Source: Phycisphaerae bacterium (GTDB lineage: Bacteria > Chloroflexota > Anaerolineae > 4572-78 > J111). Taken from it: 64,000 bases of DNA. Made by a program: the position numbers and the translations under genes. Shown here piece by piece: positions 31,955-40,661 of the stretch (the first letter of the stretch is position 1; each line of letters starts with the position of its first letter). The notes beneath the pieces are model-generated. The model did no database searches. It was not told the origin of the DNA and saw nothing but the letters and a program-made list of their open reading frames with translations. The DNA lies in NCBI GenBank assembly GCA_028285035.1, contig JANQQF010000047.1, positions 1 to 64,000 of the forward strand, given 5' to 3'.

Positions 31955-33277
31955 TTAACTAACCCGTCCCGCCTCCCGACCCTCTTGCTCATTCACCCGC
32001 AACAATAACAATAGACCTACAATCAAGAATGCTGCAATGGACAAAATGGCGAAGCGTTGCCCGATTTGTTCGGCGAGGAGCGTGTCAGTGCCTTGGGCGG
32101 CATACCATATCGCGACCTCGGCGGCGATGATACCATAGACGATGGGGCCGATGAGGGAGGAGGTGCGGCCAACTACAGCAAACAGGCCGTAAAATTCGGC
32201 ACTTTGGCCAGGAGGGCTGAGGAGACCAACCATGGTGCGGCTAACGGATTGCACACCAGTCAAGGCAAAGCCAGCTAAACCGCCAATGAAGAAGAACCCC
32301 GTTAATGATGGGTTGAAGTAGAGCCAGATAATGGCGACGATCATCAAGATCAGTGAAATGATGAGCGATCGTTTGCTGCCCCAGTGATCGGTGTAGATAC
32401 CAAAAAAATAGGCCCCAGCTACACTCGTCACTTGTACTAGGATGATAAAAATGATAAGCTGTTGTTGCTCCATTCCATACAAAACTAGGCCGATAATGGC
32501 TGCAAAATCGAGGGCCATAATGATACCGTCGTTGTAAATGATGAAGGCCAACATAAATTTCAGGAATTCACGATACTTACGAGCCAACTTCATCGTTTCC
32601 CAGAGCCGTTTAAAGCTAATGCTGAGGTAGCTTTCACCGGGTGGTAGGGCTTGTTGTTTGGCTCGCTCCTGAAGCCATCTAAAGATTGGAATAGCAGAGA
32701 GGGCAAAAAAGAGAGCGGTGATGATGAGGGACAATCGAACGATGAAGGGGCCACCAATGAGGACGATTAACGGCAAGACGATCAACAGGCAGATGATGCC
32801 GCCAAGCGATCCAATCGCCCAGCCATTGCCGGAGATGCGCCCAATCTCATGTGGCTCGGCGATTTCTGGTAGGAGTGCATTGTAAAATACTTGTGCCCCT
32901 CGATAGCCAATCTCAGCCAGGATAAAAAAAAGCATCCCGAATAAAATGTCACCCTGTTGCACAAAGAATAAACAGCCTGTAAAGACACAGGCTATGGCCG
33001 TGTAGATAAAAAGGAAGCGTTTCTTTGAGGCAGAAAAATCAGCCAGTGTACCAAGGATGGGGGAGGTGATTGCGACGACAAACATCGCAATACCTAAAGA
33101 TATACCCCACAACCGCGAGCCTTCGACCCCACCGACGACATTATTTTTGAAATAGGTGGAATAAATGGCTAACAAGACAACAGCCGCGTACGCTGAGTTA
33201 CCAAAATCATAGAGATACCAAGCCCAACGTTCACGCGATGTCACAGGGGGGAAAGGACTCCTGGTTTGCATGATCAT
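31955..33277 (-). CDS. MFS transporter, UMF1/Atg22-like
   Basis: 440 residues with 12 membrane helices. RERWAWYLYDFGNSAYAAVV at the N-terminus is the signature of the Atg22/UMF1 family (vacuolar amino-acid effluxers in yeast; function unknown in bacteria). AKSGxxGD-like loops are replaced by LADFSASKKRF between helices 2 and 3. AAAGGAGG lies just before the start; ATG 33277 or ATG 33271 are both possible. It probably exports amino acids or another small solute; this is from family knowledge only. Confidence 0.82.
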   Translation of the reverse strand: MIMQTRSPFPPVTSRERWAWYLYDFGNSAYAAVVLLAIYSTYFKNNVVGGVEGSRLWGISLGIAMFVVAITSPILGTLADFSASKKRFLFIYTAIACVFTGCLFFVQQGDILFGMLFFILAEIGYRGAQVFYNALLPEIAEPHEIGRISGNGWAIGSLGGIICLLIVLPLIVLIGGPFIVRLSLIITALFFALSAIPIFRWLQERAKQQALPPGESYLSISFKRLWETMKLARKYREFLKFMLAFIIYNDGIIMALDFAAIIGLVLYGMEQQQLIIFIILVQVTSVAGAYFFGIYTDHWGSKRSLIISLILMIVAIIWLYFNPSLTGFFFIGGLAGFALTGVQSVSRTMVGLLSPPGQSAEFYGLFAVVGRTSSLIGPIVYGIIAAEVAIWYAAQGTDTLLAEQIGQRFAILSIAAFLIVGLLLLLRVNEQEGREAGRVS

Positions 33278-33368
33278 TCGCCTCCTTTGGCGAAAAGTAG
33301 TTTATAGGGGTATTAGAGTTAGGGGGGGTAGAGTAAAGGCAATTATTGTCTCTATGAACTCTATGAAC

Positions 33369-34097
33369 TCAACCCCAGGGATAAACCGCGACCTCTTCCG
33401 CTGCGGCTCGGATGGCAGGATCCTGAGAGTACCAGCCATGTTGTTCTGGTGGAATAAGTTTGGCGATGTGCTGCATAATTTCATCGCCGATGTCGTTCAA
33501 TTCCTGTCGCTTGGCCTTGCCTTTTGATGCAAGCTGAAACGGGCCAAATGGCTGACCAATGCGAACGGTGACTGTGGTGCGTGGTCCTTGTGGCAATGAA
33601 GAGAAAATGCCATTCATCCCGGTAATGCCAATCGGGAGAAGAGGGGCATTGGTTTGGGTGGCGAGAAACGCGGTGCCGGGCCGAGCGGGACGAAGCACCG
33701 TCGCCCAACTGCCTGCTTCAGGAAAAATGGTGACCACTCCGCCATTGCCCAGAATTGCAATGGCCGCCCGCATTGCATCCCGAGAAACTCCACCGCGATG
33801 AACAGGGTAATAGCCCCAGACACTGGGTATCCAATGGACGATGGCCGGGGCGTTCGGCATCTGAAAACCGCCCAGAAATTCAATCTGCCAGGGCATCGCC
33901 CGCATGACGGCCACGGGGTCGCCAAAGTGAAAATGGTTGGCCACAATGAGCAGCGGCCCGCTTTTTGGGATGTTTTCTTGTCCAATGACTTGAAATTTTT
34001 TTGTCAAGCTGAAAAAAGCAAGGCCAGCAATTTGGCGTAGAATAAATCGAATAAGATGACGGCGGGGATAGGGATAGCGGTCTTTTTCCTCTTTCAT
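33369..34097 (-). CDS. 1-acyl-glycerol-3-phosphate acyltransferase (PlsC-like)
   Basis: 242 residues. The catalytic NHX4D motif is NHFHFGD with His55 and Asp60. The acceptor-binding motif is PEAGSWA, with HRGGVSRDAMRAAIAILGNG between. This is the PlsC/lysophospholipid acyltransferase pattern, which adds the second acyl chain to make phosphatidic acid at the inner face of the membrane. An N-terminal hydrophobic stretch (IAGLAFFSL) may anchor it. The gene stands alone. Confidence 0.85.
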   Translation of the reverse strand: MKEEKDRYPYPRRHLIRFILRQIAGLAFFSLTKKFQVIGQENIPKSGPLLIVANHFHFGDPVAVMRAMPWQIEFLGGFQMPNAPAIVHWIPSVWGYYPVHRGGVSRDAMRAAIAILGNGGVVTIFPEAGSWATVLRPARPGTAFLATQTNAPLLPIGITGMNGIFSSLPQGPRTTVTVRIGQPFGPFQLASKGKAKRQELNDIGDEIMQHIAKLIPPEQHGWYSQDPAIRAAAEEVAVYPWG

Positions 34098-34176
34098 GCA
34101 AGCATTTTAACAGGAGCAAGGGCCTTTTTCCAAATGTTAGGCGGACATGAAAGATTTGGAAGGCTAAAACGAGTGT

Positions 34177-34698
34177 CTACTGTTTGGAATTGCGTAGCGT
34201 ACGGATTGTACTGCCCAGACCGATGATGACAATGAGACCTAAAATCAGAGTCCAGTTGAAATTGAAACTAAATTGCAAACTTAACGCTAAAATTCCTAAC
34301 AGAAGGCTTGATCCAACGACGATTGCCAAGAGGCGAATTTTTTCCTTGAAAATAATCGTAAGGTTTTCTGTATTTGTCGTGGACTCGATTTCGACTTGGA
34401 AGCGGCTCCAATCCCAAGCGGCTAAAGTTAAGACAAGACTGATGAACATCACATAAGAGGCCTCACCGTACCACATACCAATTGCGGTTAAACTAACAAA
34501 TAGAACAAATAAGAATGAACCAAATTGCATCCAGCGACGATAGTCAATATAAAGCCAGATTGTGCCGCTTAAAATAGCGGCGAGTGCTGCTGGCCAACGA
34601 TTGTACCAAATAAAGCCGAGGGATAGGGTGAGTGTTGTAAGAATGATTATGATGAGAGAAATATTTTTTTGATAGGTTTCTATGTCTTTTAAGTTCAC
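34177..34698 (-). CDS. Small integral membrane protein, unknown
   Basis: 173 residues from a GTG at 34698; a TTG at 34761 gives a longer form, but it would overlap the promoter of the divergent kinase gene. Five or so membrane helices are seen (IIIILTTLTLSLGFIWY, LAAILSGTIWLYID, FLFVLFVSLTAIGMWY, FISLVLTLAAWDW, VVGSSLLLGILALSL). No family is recognised. Confidence 0.6.
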   Translation of the reverse strand: MNLKDIETYQKNISLIIIILTTLTLSLGFIWYNRWPAALAAILSGTIWLYIDYRRWMQFGSFLFVLFVSLTAIGMWYGEASYVMFISLVLTLAAWDWSRFQVEIESTTNTENLTIIFKEKIRLLAIVVGSSLLLGILALSLQFSFNFNWTLILGLIVIIGLGSTIRTLRNSKQ

Positions 34699-34714
34699 GA
34701 TACGATTTGCAAGA

Positions 34715-34742
34715 TTGTACGCCCTTTTGATTATGCTATAAT
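34715..34742 (+). promoter_or_regulatory. Promoter of the sugar-locus regulator
   Basis: TTGTAC (34715-34720), a 16-bp spacer, then TATAAT (34737-34742), 51 bp before the ATG at 34794. It points toward the PBP1/kinase/AraC gene. Confidence 0.55.
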
Positions 34743-34793
34743 AGTGGTGCAATTTCTGCAATTGTAAAGCTTGTTTATGGTGGGAAGTTTTTC

Positions 34794-37700
34794 ATGTCTC
34801 GTACTTTTCACATTGGATTTAACACTGACCGGGGAGATCCGTTCTGGATATTGGTTGAGGAGGCGATTTATCGAAAGGCTCAGCAACTTCCAGTAAATCT
34901 GGTTCGCTTTCATACAGATGACCACTTGCGTCCGCTCGCGGAAGATGAACGGATCGTTTTGGTTGAAGAGCTGCTGGCTCAACAATTTGATGTTCTCATC
35001 GGTTGGCAATGGCCTGAAGATCTAGCGTATCAAGTTTTAGAGGCTGGTCTGCCTATCGTTCATTTGAGTGAAACTGATATCAAACATCCTCTTTCAGTTT
35101 CCCCAAAAGGACTAGGTGAGGTCGCTCAGCTAGCAGGTGATTATTTAGCCCAACAATTAAATGGTCGGGGACATGTCCTCATACTTGGCGGCCAAATTCA
35201 GCCCTATATGCAGGATGATGGGCGGAGCCGTATTCAAGGTATCAAACAAGCCACTGCAACCTATCCTCACATTTCCCTTGAGCATATTCCTTGTTCTTGG
35301 GTTTATAAAGAAGCCTGTGTTGAACTTCAGGACGCAATGCAGCAACTAAAAAAACCACTAGATGCTATTATTGGGCTGTCGGACCCATTGGCTCTGGCTG
35401 GGCGTGATGTGGGACGAAACCTAAATTTAGTTGATGAAAATACCTTGGTCATCGGCATTAATGGAGATCCTCAAGCGCTCGAAGCGATTGCCGAAGGTAG
35501 TATGACCGCCACGGTAGATATTTTTCCGGATGAGCTGAGTTCGCAGGTGGTTGAATTGGCCTGTCAGGCAGCGCAAAGGAAAGAACTCCCCCCTCACTTC
35601 GAGTATAAATCGCGGCTGGTGACTCCCGAAAATGTTTCTGAGATGGCCGCTCAGAAGTTGTTTGTCTTGGCCCATCTATCAGATCGCCTGCTGGGTGTGA
35701 GTCGCCGGGAGCAACATCAACGTCTACGTCAGCTTGAAACAAATCTGGAAATAAGCCGTCGAGTTGGCTCAATCCTGACACCAGAGCAATTAGCTCATGA
35801 AGTAGCTGACTTGATTTGTGCCAACTACGATTACAATCAAGCTTACATTCTTCGTTGTATAACTGATGATGAACTTCTGGTGCTGAATCGGCCTGATGAT
35901 CGCTCTTGGTATGACCAAATTAGGCTGCCTTTGGGGCAGAGTAAGGTTTTAAGTGAGGCGCTACGTCATCAAGAAGCTGTCTTTATTCCCAATATACATC
36001 GTAGTATTCGGTTTACAACCGACCGCACCTGTCCTGAGACCCTAACACGAATCGTGCTACCGATTTGGGTGGGCGATACAATTTTAGGGCTATTGGACTT
36101 GCATAGCCACAATATTGGTCAACACACACGCCAAGAATTAGCCGGACTACAAACATTAGCGAACCAGCTTGGTATTGCCCTTCGTAATGCCGAGCTTTAC
36201 AGTCAGGCTGTTGAAGCTCAGGCCGCCGCTGAAAAAGCAGATCAGCTCAAAACCCGCTTGCTAGCAAACGTAAGCCATGAGCTTCGTACCCCCTTGAATG
36301 TTATTCTTGGCTACACCCAAGGCATCCTTGAAGATGTTGGCGAAAGTGAGGTGAAACAGCTCGAAGACCTGAGCGACCGTCTTGTTCCTGTGCAACACAA
36401 TGCTGAGCATTTACGACGCCTCATTGATGATTTACTTGACCTCTCCCGTGCAGAAATTGATGAGCTTGAATTATCATTACAGATTATAGATCTAAGATCA
36501 CTGTTAGTTGAGGTGTTTGACAGCATAAAAAGTGGTCTGAATTTCTCAGAAAGTGTGGTTTGGCAGCTTGACTTACCCAATCGTTTGCCAATGATACAAG
36601 CAGACCCGGTACGTTTACGTCAGATTTTAGCCAATCTCTTGAGCAATGCCCATAAATTCACCGAGCAAGGGGAAATTGCTCTAGGGGCAACCATCTCTCC
36701 ACCACATCTGCAAATTTGGGTTCGTGATACGGGTATTGGTATCCCTCTGGACCAACAGGAGTTCATTTTTGAGCCGTTTAATCAGGCAAATGGTAACAAT
36801 CGCCGCCGTGAAGGGATTGGTCTGGGATTATCGATTACACGTCGCTTGGCTGCGTTACATGGTGGTTCGATGGCTGTTGAAAGCCGACCAGGTCAGGGTA
36901 GCACTTTTCGACTGTACCTCCCGCTTCCCAGCCTGCTTGAGCAACCGGCGATGTTGCCTATATCAGCTGATCCCATCTTGTTGCTCGTGTCGTCTAGAGA
37001 GCAACCGTCATCTGAGATTGTCCACTTTAGTCGACATAAAGGATTAAATATTCACCGCGTGAGGACAAAGGATGAGATTGATGATATTTTGGCTGAGAAG
37101 CAACCGACTGCACTGGCTTGGGATTTAGCGGGGGCTGATCCTGAAACTTGGACCCTAATTGAGCAAGTACGTCTCTACCCTGCCTTACGCCAAATATCAT
37201 TTCTGTTATATGGTCAGGTCATCGACCCATCATCAAGTAACTCACTTGGGGCAACAAATTTTATGATCAAACCCATATTGGGTGAAACATTACAAGAAGC
37301 GATCACTGCCCTCGGTCCAGAAGTTACTGCTGGCCCTATTCTGATTGTTGAGGATGACGCCCAATCTCGTACCTTTTATGAGAATTTGGTCCGTCAAACT
37401 TTTCCTAGCTATATGGTACAAACTGCTGAAAATGGCACCATTGCTCTGGAGATGATGCTACAGACTCCCCCTAGCTTAGTCTTGTTGGATTTGATGATGC
37501 CTGGGGTTGATGGCTTTGAGGTATTGGAGCAAATGCGTATTCGATCAGAGACTCGACAGGTGCCTGTTTTAGTCATCAGTGGACGAGCTTTGTCTGCGAA
37601 TGATATTCAGCGGGTAGAGCAGCATACCTTGGTTACGCTTCAGACCAAAGATGTCTTGAAACAAGATGAAATTGCGTCGGCCATTCATCGCTCATTGTTT

Positions 37701-38039
37701 GGAGTAGAAATTCTACCTCCCCATACGAGCGCTTTGGTCAAAAGAGCTGTTTCCTATTTTCATCAGAACTATAACCATACCTTTACCCGTCAAGATTTGT
37801 CCCAAGCTGTTGGGGCAAGCGATAATTATCTAAGCCAAATTTTTCGGCAAGATTTGGGTCTTTCTCCTTGGGAGTACCTGAATCGCTATCGTATTAAGAA
37901 AGCTAAAGAACTGCTCCATAATACGACCGATAGCGTTACAACGATTGCCCTTCAAGTTGGCTTTAACGACCCCGCCTATTTTAGCCGAGTTTTTCGTAAA
38001 CAAAGTGGTATGTCCCCTACAGCCTATCGAGCTTCCTAG
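34794..38039 (+). CDS. One-protein two-component regulator: PBP1, GAF, kinase, receiver and AraC HTH
   Basis: 1081 residues. Domains in order: PBP1-type sugar-binding fold (about 1-265, with HVLILGGQIQPYM and LDAIIGLSDPLALAGRD), a helical linker, GAF (about 325-460), HisKA with phospho-acceptor His495 (NVSHELRTPLN), HATPase (about 600-715, LRQILANLLSNAHKFTE), receiver with Asp899 (LVLLDLMMPG), and an AraC-type DNA-binding domain at the C-terminus (GFNDPAYFSRVFRKQSGMSP). No signal peptide or membrane helix is seen, so the sugar-binding domain is cytoplasmic. It lies just before the sugar transport genes and very likely controls them. Confidence 0.88.
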   Translation: MSRTFHIGFNTDRGDPFWILVEEAIYRKAQQLPVNLVRFHTDDHLRPLAEDERIVLVEELLAQQFDVLIGWQWPEDLAYQVLEAGLPIVHLSETDIKHPLSVSPKGLGEVAQLAGDYLAQQLNGRGHVLILGGQIQPYMQDDGRSRIQGIKQATATYPHISLEHIPCSWVYKEACVELQDAMQQLKKPLDAIIGLSDPLALAGRDVGRNLNLVDENTLVIGINGDPQALEAIAEGSMTATVDIFPDELSSQVVELACQAAQRKELPPHFEYKSRLVTPENVSEMAAQKLFVLAHLSDRLLGVSRREQHQRLRQLETNLEISRRVGSILTPEQLAHEVADLICANYDYNQAYILRCITDDELLVLNRPDDRSWYDQIRLPLGQSKVLSEALRHQEAVFIPNIHRSIRFTTDRTCPETLTRIVLPIWVGDTILGLLDLHSHNIGQHTRQELAGLQTLANQLGIALRNAELYSQAVEAQAAAEKADQLKTRLLANVSHELRTPLNVILGYTQGILEDVGESEVKQLEDLSDRLVPVQHNAEHLRRLIDDLLDLSRAEIDELELSLQIIDLRSLLVEVFDSIKSGLNFSESVVWQLDLPNRLPMIQADPVRLRQILANLLSNAHKFTEQGEIALGATISPPHLQIWVRDTGIGIPLDQQEFIFEPFNQANGNNRRREGIGLGLSITRRLAALHGGSMAVESRPGQGSTFRLYLPLPSLLEQPAMLPISADPILLLVSSREQPSSEIVHFSRHKGLNIHRVRTKDEIDDILAEKQPTALAWDLAGADPETWTLIEQVRLYPALRQISFLLYGQVIDPSSSNSLGATNFMIKPILGETLQEAITALGPEVTAGPILIVEDDAQSRTFYENLVRQTFPSYMVQTAENGTIALEMMLQTPPSLVLLDLMMPGVDGFEVLEQMRIRSETRQVPVLVISGRALSANDIQRVEQHTLVTLQTKDVLKQDEIASAIHRSLFGVEILPPHTSALVKRAVSYFHQNYNHTFTRQDLSQAVGASDNYLSQIFRQDLGLSPWEYLNRYRIKKAKELLHNTTDSVTTIALQVGFNDPAYFSRVFRKQSGMSPTAYRAS

Positions 38040-38078
38040 TTTTAATTTCAGAAGAACGTTTTTTTGTCCAAGAGCATC

Positions 38079-38109
38079 GGGCCATTGTCCAAGACAGTGG
38101 CCCAATTTT
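38079..38109 (+). terminator. Terminator of the regulator gene
   Basis: GGGCCATTGTC (38079-38089) pairs with GACAGTGGCCC (38093-38103), with one wobble, followed by AATTTTTG. Confidence 0.65.
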
Positions 38110-38164
38110 TGATACACTTTGGATGTGCTGAAGTTAAGCAGACTTATCCAAAGGAGGACAAATA

Positions 38165-39649
38165 ATGTTGAAATATAAAGCACACATATTGTTGGTTATT
38201 TTGGTTTCTTTCGCAATCATCATTGTGGGATGTCAGTCCGAGGCACCGCCTGCCGAAGCACCCGCCGAGGCAGAGACAGCCCAAGATGTCGAGACAGAGA
38301 CCGAAGTGATGGAAGAAGCTGAGGAAGAACCAGCTGAGGAAGTGGAGGTCATGGAAGAAGAGGTCGAGGAAAAAACTGAGGCAATGGAAGAGGCCGAAGA
38401 AGAGACCGAAACGATGGAAGAAGTTGAAGAGGAAGCTGAAGCGATGGAAGAAGCGTCGCACGGCGATATAGATTGTATGGGGGCCTCGGCAGGGGATGAG
38501 GTAACGATGCTGTATCAATGGTCGGGGATTGAAGAGGAGAAGCTGAATGAAATTCTCAAGCCCGTGATTGACGCTTGTGGCATCACCTTGGTGCCTGAGT
38601 CGACTCGGGACCAAGCCCTGCTGGACACACGCGTTGAGGCAGGCACCCCGCCGGATATTGCCTTCTGGACCCAAGCGGCTTTGGAGCGATACCAAGATAT
38701 TTTGGTGCCCATTGACCAGGCAGGCGGTAATCCCGATAACTATGCCGATTTGTGGAAAGACATCGGCACATATGGTGATAATTGGGTTGGCTTGATGGTC
38801 AAGGCTGATATCAAAAGCATTATCTGGTATAGCCCGGTGGTGTTTGATGCCTTTAGCTATGAAGTGCCTGAGACGTGGGACGAGTTGGACGCTCTGGTCG
38901 AACAGATGGTAACGGATGGCAATGTGCCCTGGTCAATGGGTTTGGAGTCTGGTGACGCGACCGGCTGGACCGGCTCAGACTTCATCCAAGATATTCTGCT
39001 CGTCACGCAAGGACCTGACTATGTCAATGGTCTAATGTCAGGTGACGTGTCCTACGACGATGCTGGGGTGAAGGAAGCGTATGAGATTTATGGTAAGTGG
39101 GCCAAATCACCTGAGTACACCGTTGGCGGGGCTGAAGGTACGATATCGACCGCTTTCATTGATGCCATTCACAAGCCCTTCTCCGATCCGCCTGAGGCGA
39201 TGATGGTCAAACAATCAGGCTTTGCTGGCTCGGTGGTCCAAGAACAATTCCCAAGCCTAGAATATGGCACCGATTTCGACTTCTTCTCTGTACCTGGATT
39301 ACAGGGAGTGCAAGGTGGAACTGACCTGATGATGGTCTTTGATGCGCCACCAGCGGTACAAGCCATCATCGCCTACCTGACCAGCGAGACGGGTGCTAAC
39401 AAGTGGGCCGAAGTTGGCTTTGATCTGTCACCCAACAAACTGGCTGGTGCTTACACCGATCCCCAACTGGGGAAGAAAGCTGACATCTTGCTAGGAGCCA
39501 CCGGGTTCACCCCTGACCTGGGTGACACCATTCCCGGTGGCTTTGGCCAAGCTGAGTGGACGGCGATTGTGGATTATCTCAATGATGCGTCTGACCTTGA
39601 TGCTGCCCTCTCCGCTGCGGCTGAGGTTCAGGCCGAGGCGTTGAAGTAG
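38165..39649 (+). CDS. Sugar-binding lipoprotein of an ABC transporter, with long acidic linker
   Basis: 494 residues, with AAAGGAGG before the start. The lipobox (IIVGC) is followed by about 75 residues of Glu/Ala repeats (MEEAEEE, MEEVEEE, EAMEEA) before the globular domain, which begins near CMGASAGDEVTMLYQW. The body is a family 1 extracellular binding protein (WSGIEEEKLNEILKPVIDAC, PPDIAFWTQAALERY, WVGLMVKADIKSIIWYSP). Two permeases follow and a GH36 galactosidase after that, so an alpha-galactoside such as raffinose or melibiose is a sensible guess. The acidic linker is much longer than normal for such lipoproteins. Confidence 0.87.
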   Translation: MLKYKAHILLVILVSFAIIIVGCQSEAPPAEAPAEAETAQDVETETEVMEEAEEEPAEEVEVMEEEVEEKTEAMEEAEEETETMEEVEEEAEAMEEASHGDIDCMGASAGDEVTMLYQWSGIEEEKLNEILKPVIDACGITLVPESTRDQALLDTRVEAGTPPDIAFWTQAALERYQDILVPIDQAGGNPDNYADLWKDIGTYGDNWVGLMVKADIKSIIWYSPVVFDAFSYEVPETWDELDALVEQMVTDGNVPWSMGLESGDATGWTGSDFIQDILLVTQGPDYVNGLMSGDVSYDDAGVKEAYEIYGKWAKSPEYTVGGAEGTISTAFIDAIHKPFSDPPEAMMVKQSGFAGSVVQEQFPSLEYGTDFDFFSVPGLQGVQGGTDLMMVFDAPPAVQAIIAYLTSETGANKWAEVGFDLSPNKLAGAYTDPQLGKKADILLGATGFTPDLGDTIPGGFGQAEWTAIVDYLNDASDLDAALSAAAEVQAEALK

Positions 39650-39669
39650 ACATAATCTCGCGTAGAATA

Positions 39670-39697
39670 GGGCGGCTCTCTTATTGGGGAGCCGTCC
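39670..39697 (+). promoter_or_regulatory. Stem-loop between binding protein and permease genes
   Basis: GGGCGGCTC and GAGCCGTCC pair with one wobble around a ten-base loop. There is no T-run, only TTA. Such a structure after a binding-protein gene usually stabilises or attenuates the transcript, so the binding protein is made in excess over the permeases. Confidence 0.55.
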
Positions 39698-39728
39698 TTA
39701 CCGCAAATACCTCCAAAAGAGGGAATGT

Positions 39729-40661
39729 ATGGTTAAAAACAGTGATATCGTCTTGAAAATCATGAAACATGGGCAGGTTGTGCCTTGGTTATATGTTGCT
39801 CCCGCTGTCATCTTGATGACCATTTTTATCATCTATCCTGGCCTGAATACATTTTTTTTGAGCTTCAGAGATGCAGATGCCAATCAACTGGCTTCTGCGA
39901 CCTGTGCTACGAGTGAGGGTTGTTGGGGTATATTTGAAAACTACCGCTATGCTTTAACCGCCCCCATTATGCGAACCGCCCTCAGAAATAATTTTCTATG
40001 GATTATCATTATGGTGGGGGGCACGGTTGGTTTGGGGCTATTGATCGCTCTTTTGGCTGACCGGGTCAAATATGAGGCTGTTTCAAAAGCCATCATCTTT
40101 ATGCCTATGGCGATTTCCTTTGTTGGGGCGGGGGTCATCTGGAAATTTGTTTATGCTTACGACTCTGGTCAGGTTCAGATTGGTATCTTGAATGCGGCCA
40201 TTACCTCATTGGGGTTGGAGCCTGTTTCCTGGTTAGCTAATCCAGCCTTTAACAATTTTGCTCTCATCATCGTTGGTATCTGGATATGGACTGGTTTTTG
40301 CATGACAATTTTGGCGGCGGCCTTAAAAGGTGTGCCCAGTGAATTGATAGAGGCCGCCCGTATTGATGGGGCAAACGAGTGGGTTGTATTTCATTCCATC
40401 ATCATCCCATCTATTATGCCGACCATTATTATGGTCACGACTGTGATGGTCATCAATGTTCTCAAAATTTTCGACATTATCCATGTTATGACGGGTGGTA
40501 ATTTTGGGACCGAAGTTATTGCCAATCGTATGTACAGTGAGATGTATGTTAGTCAACAAAGTGGACGGGCCGCTGCCATTGCGGTGATTCTAGTACTGCT
40601 CACTGTACCTTTCATGATTTGGAATATCAAGATCTTTCGGGAAGAAGAGGCCGCCCGATGA
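39729..40661 (+). CDS. Sugar ABC transporter permease (MalF/UgpA-like)
   Basis: 310 residues from the ATG at 39729 (GAGGGA upstream). Six membrane helices are seen (WLYVAPAVILMTIFIIYPGL, FLWIIIMVGGTVGLGLLIAL). The EAA loop EAARIDGANEWVVFHSIIIP contacts the ATPase. The second extracytoplasmic loop has ASATCATSEGCWGIFENYRY. It forms a heterodimer with the next permease; their genes overlap by four bases (ATGA). No ATPase gene is in the cluster, so a shared MsmX/MalK-like ATPase must be used. Confidence 0.88.
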   Translation: MVKNSDIVLKIMKHGQVVPWLYVAPAVILMTIFIIYPGLNTFFLSFRDADANQLASATCATSEGCWGIFENYRYALTAPIMRTALRNNFLWIIIMVGGTVGLGLLIALLADRVKYEAVSKAIIFMPMAISFVGAGVIWKFVYAYDSGQVQIGILNAAITSLGLEPVSWLANPAFNNFALIIVGIWIWTGFCMTILAAALKGVPSELIEAARIDGANEWVVFHSIIIPSIMPTIIMVTTVMVINVLKIFDIIHVMTGGNFGTEVIANRMYSEMYVSQQSGRAAAIAVILVLLTVPFMIWNIKIFREEEAAR

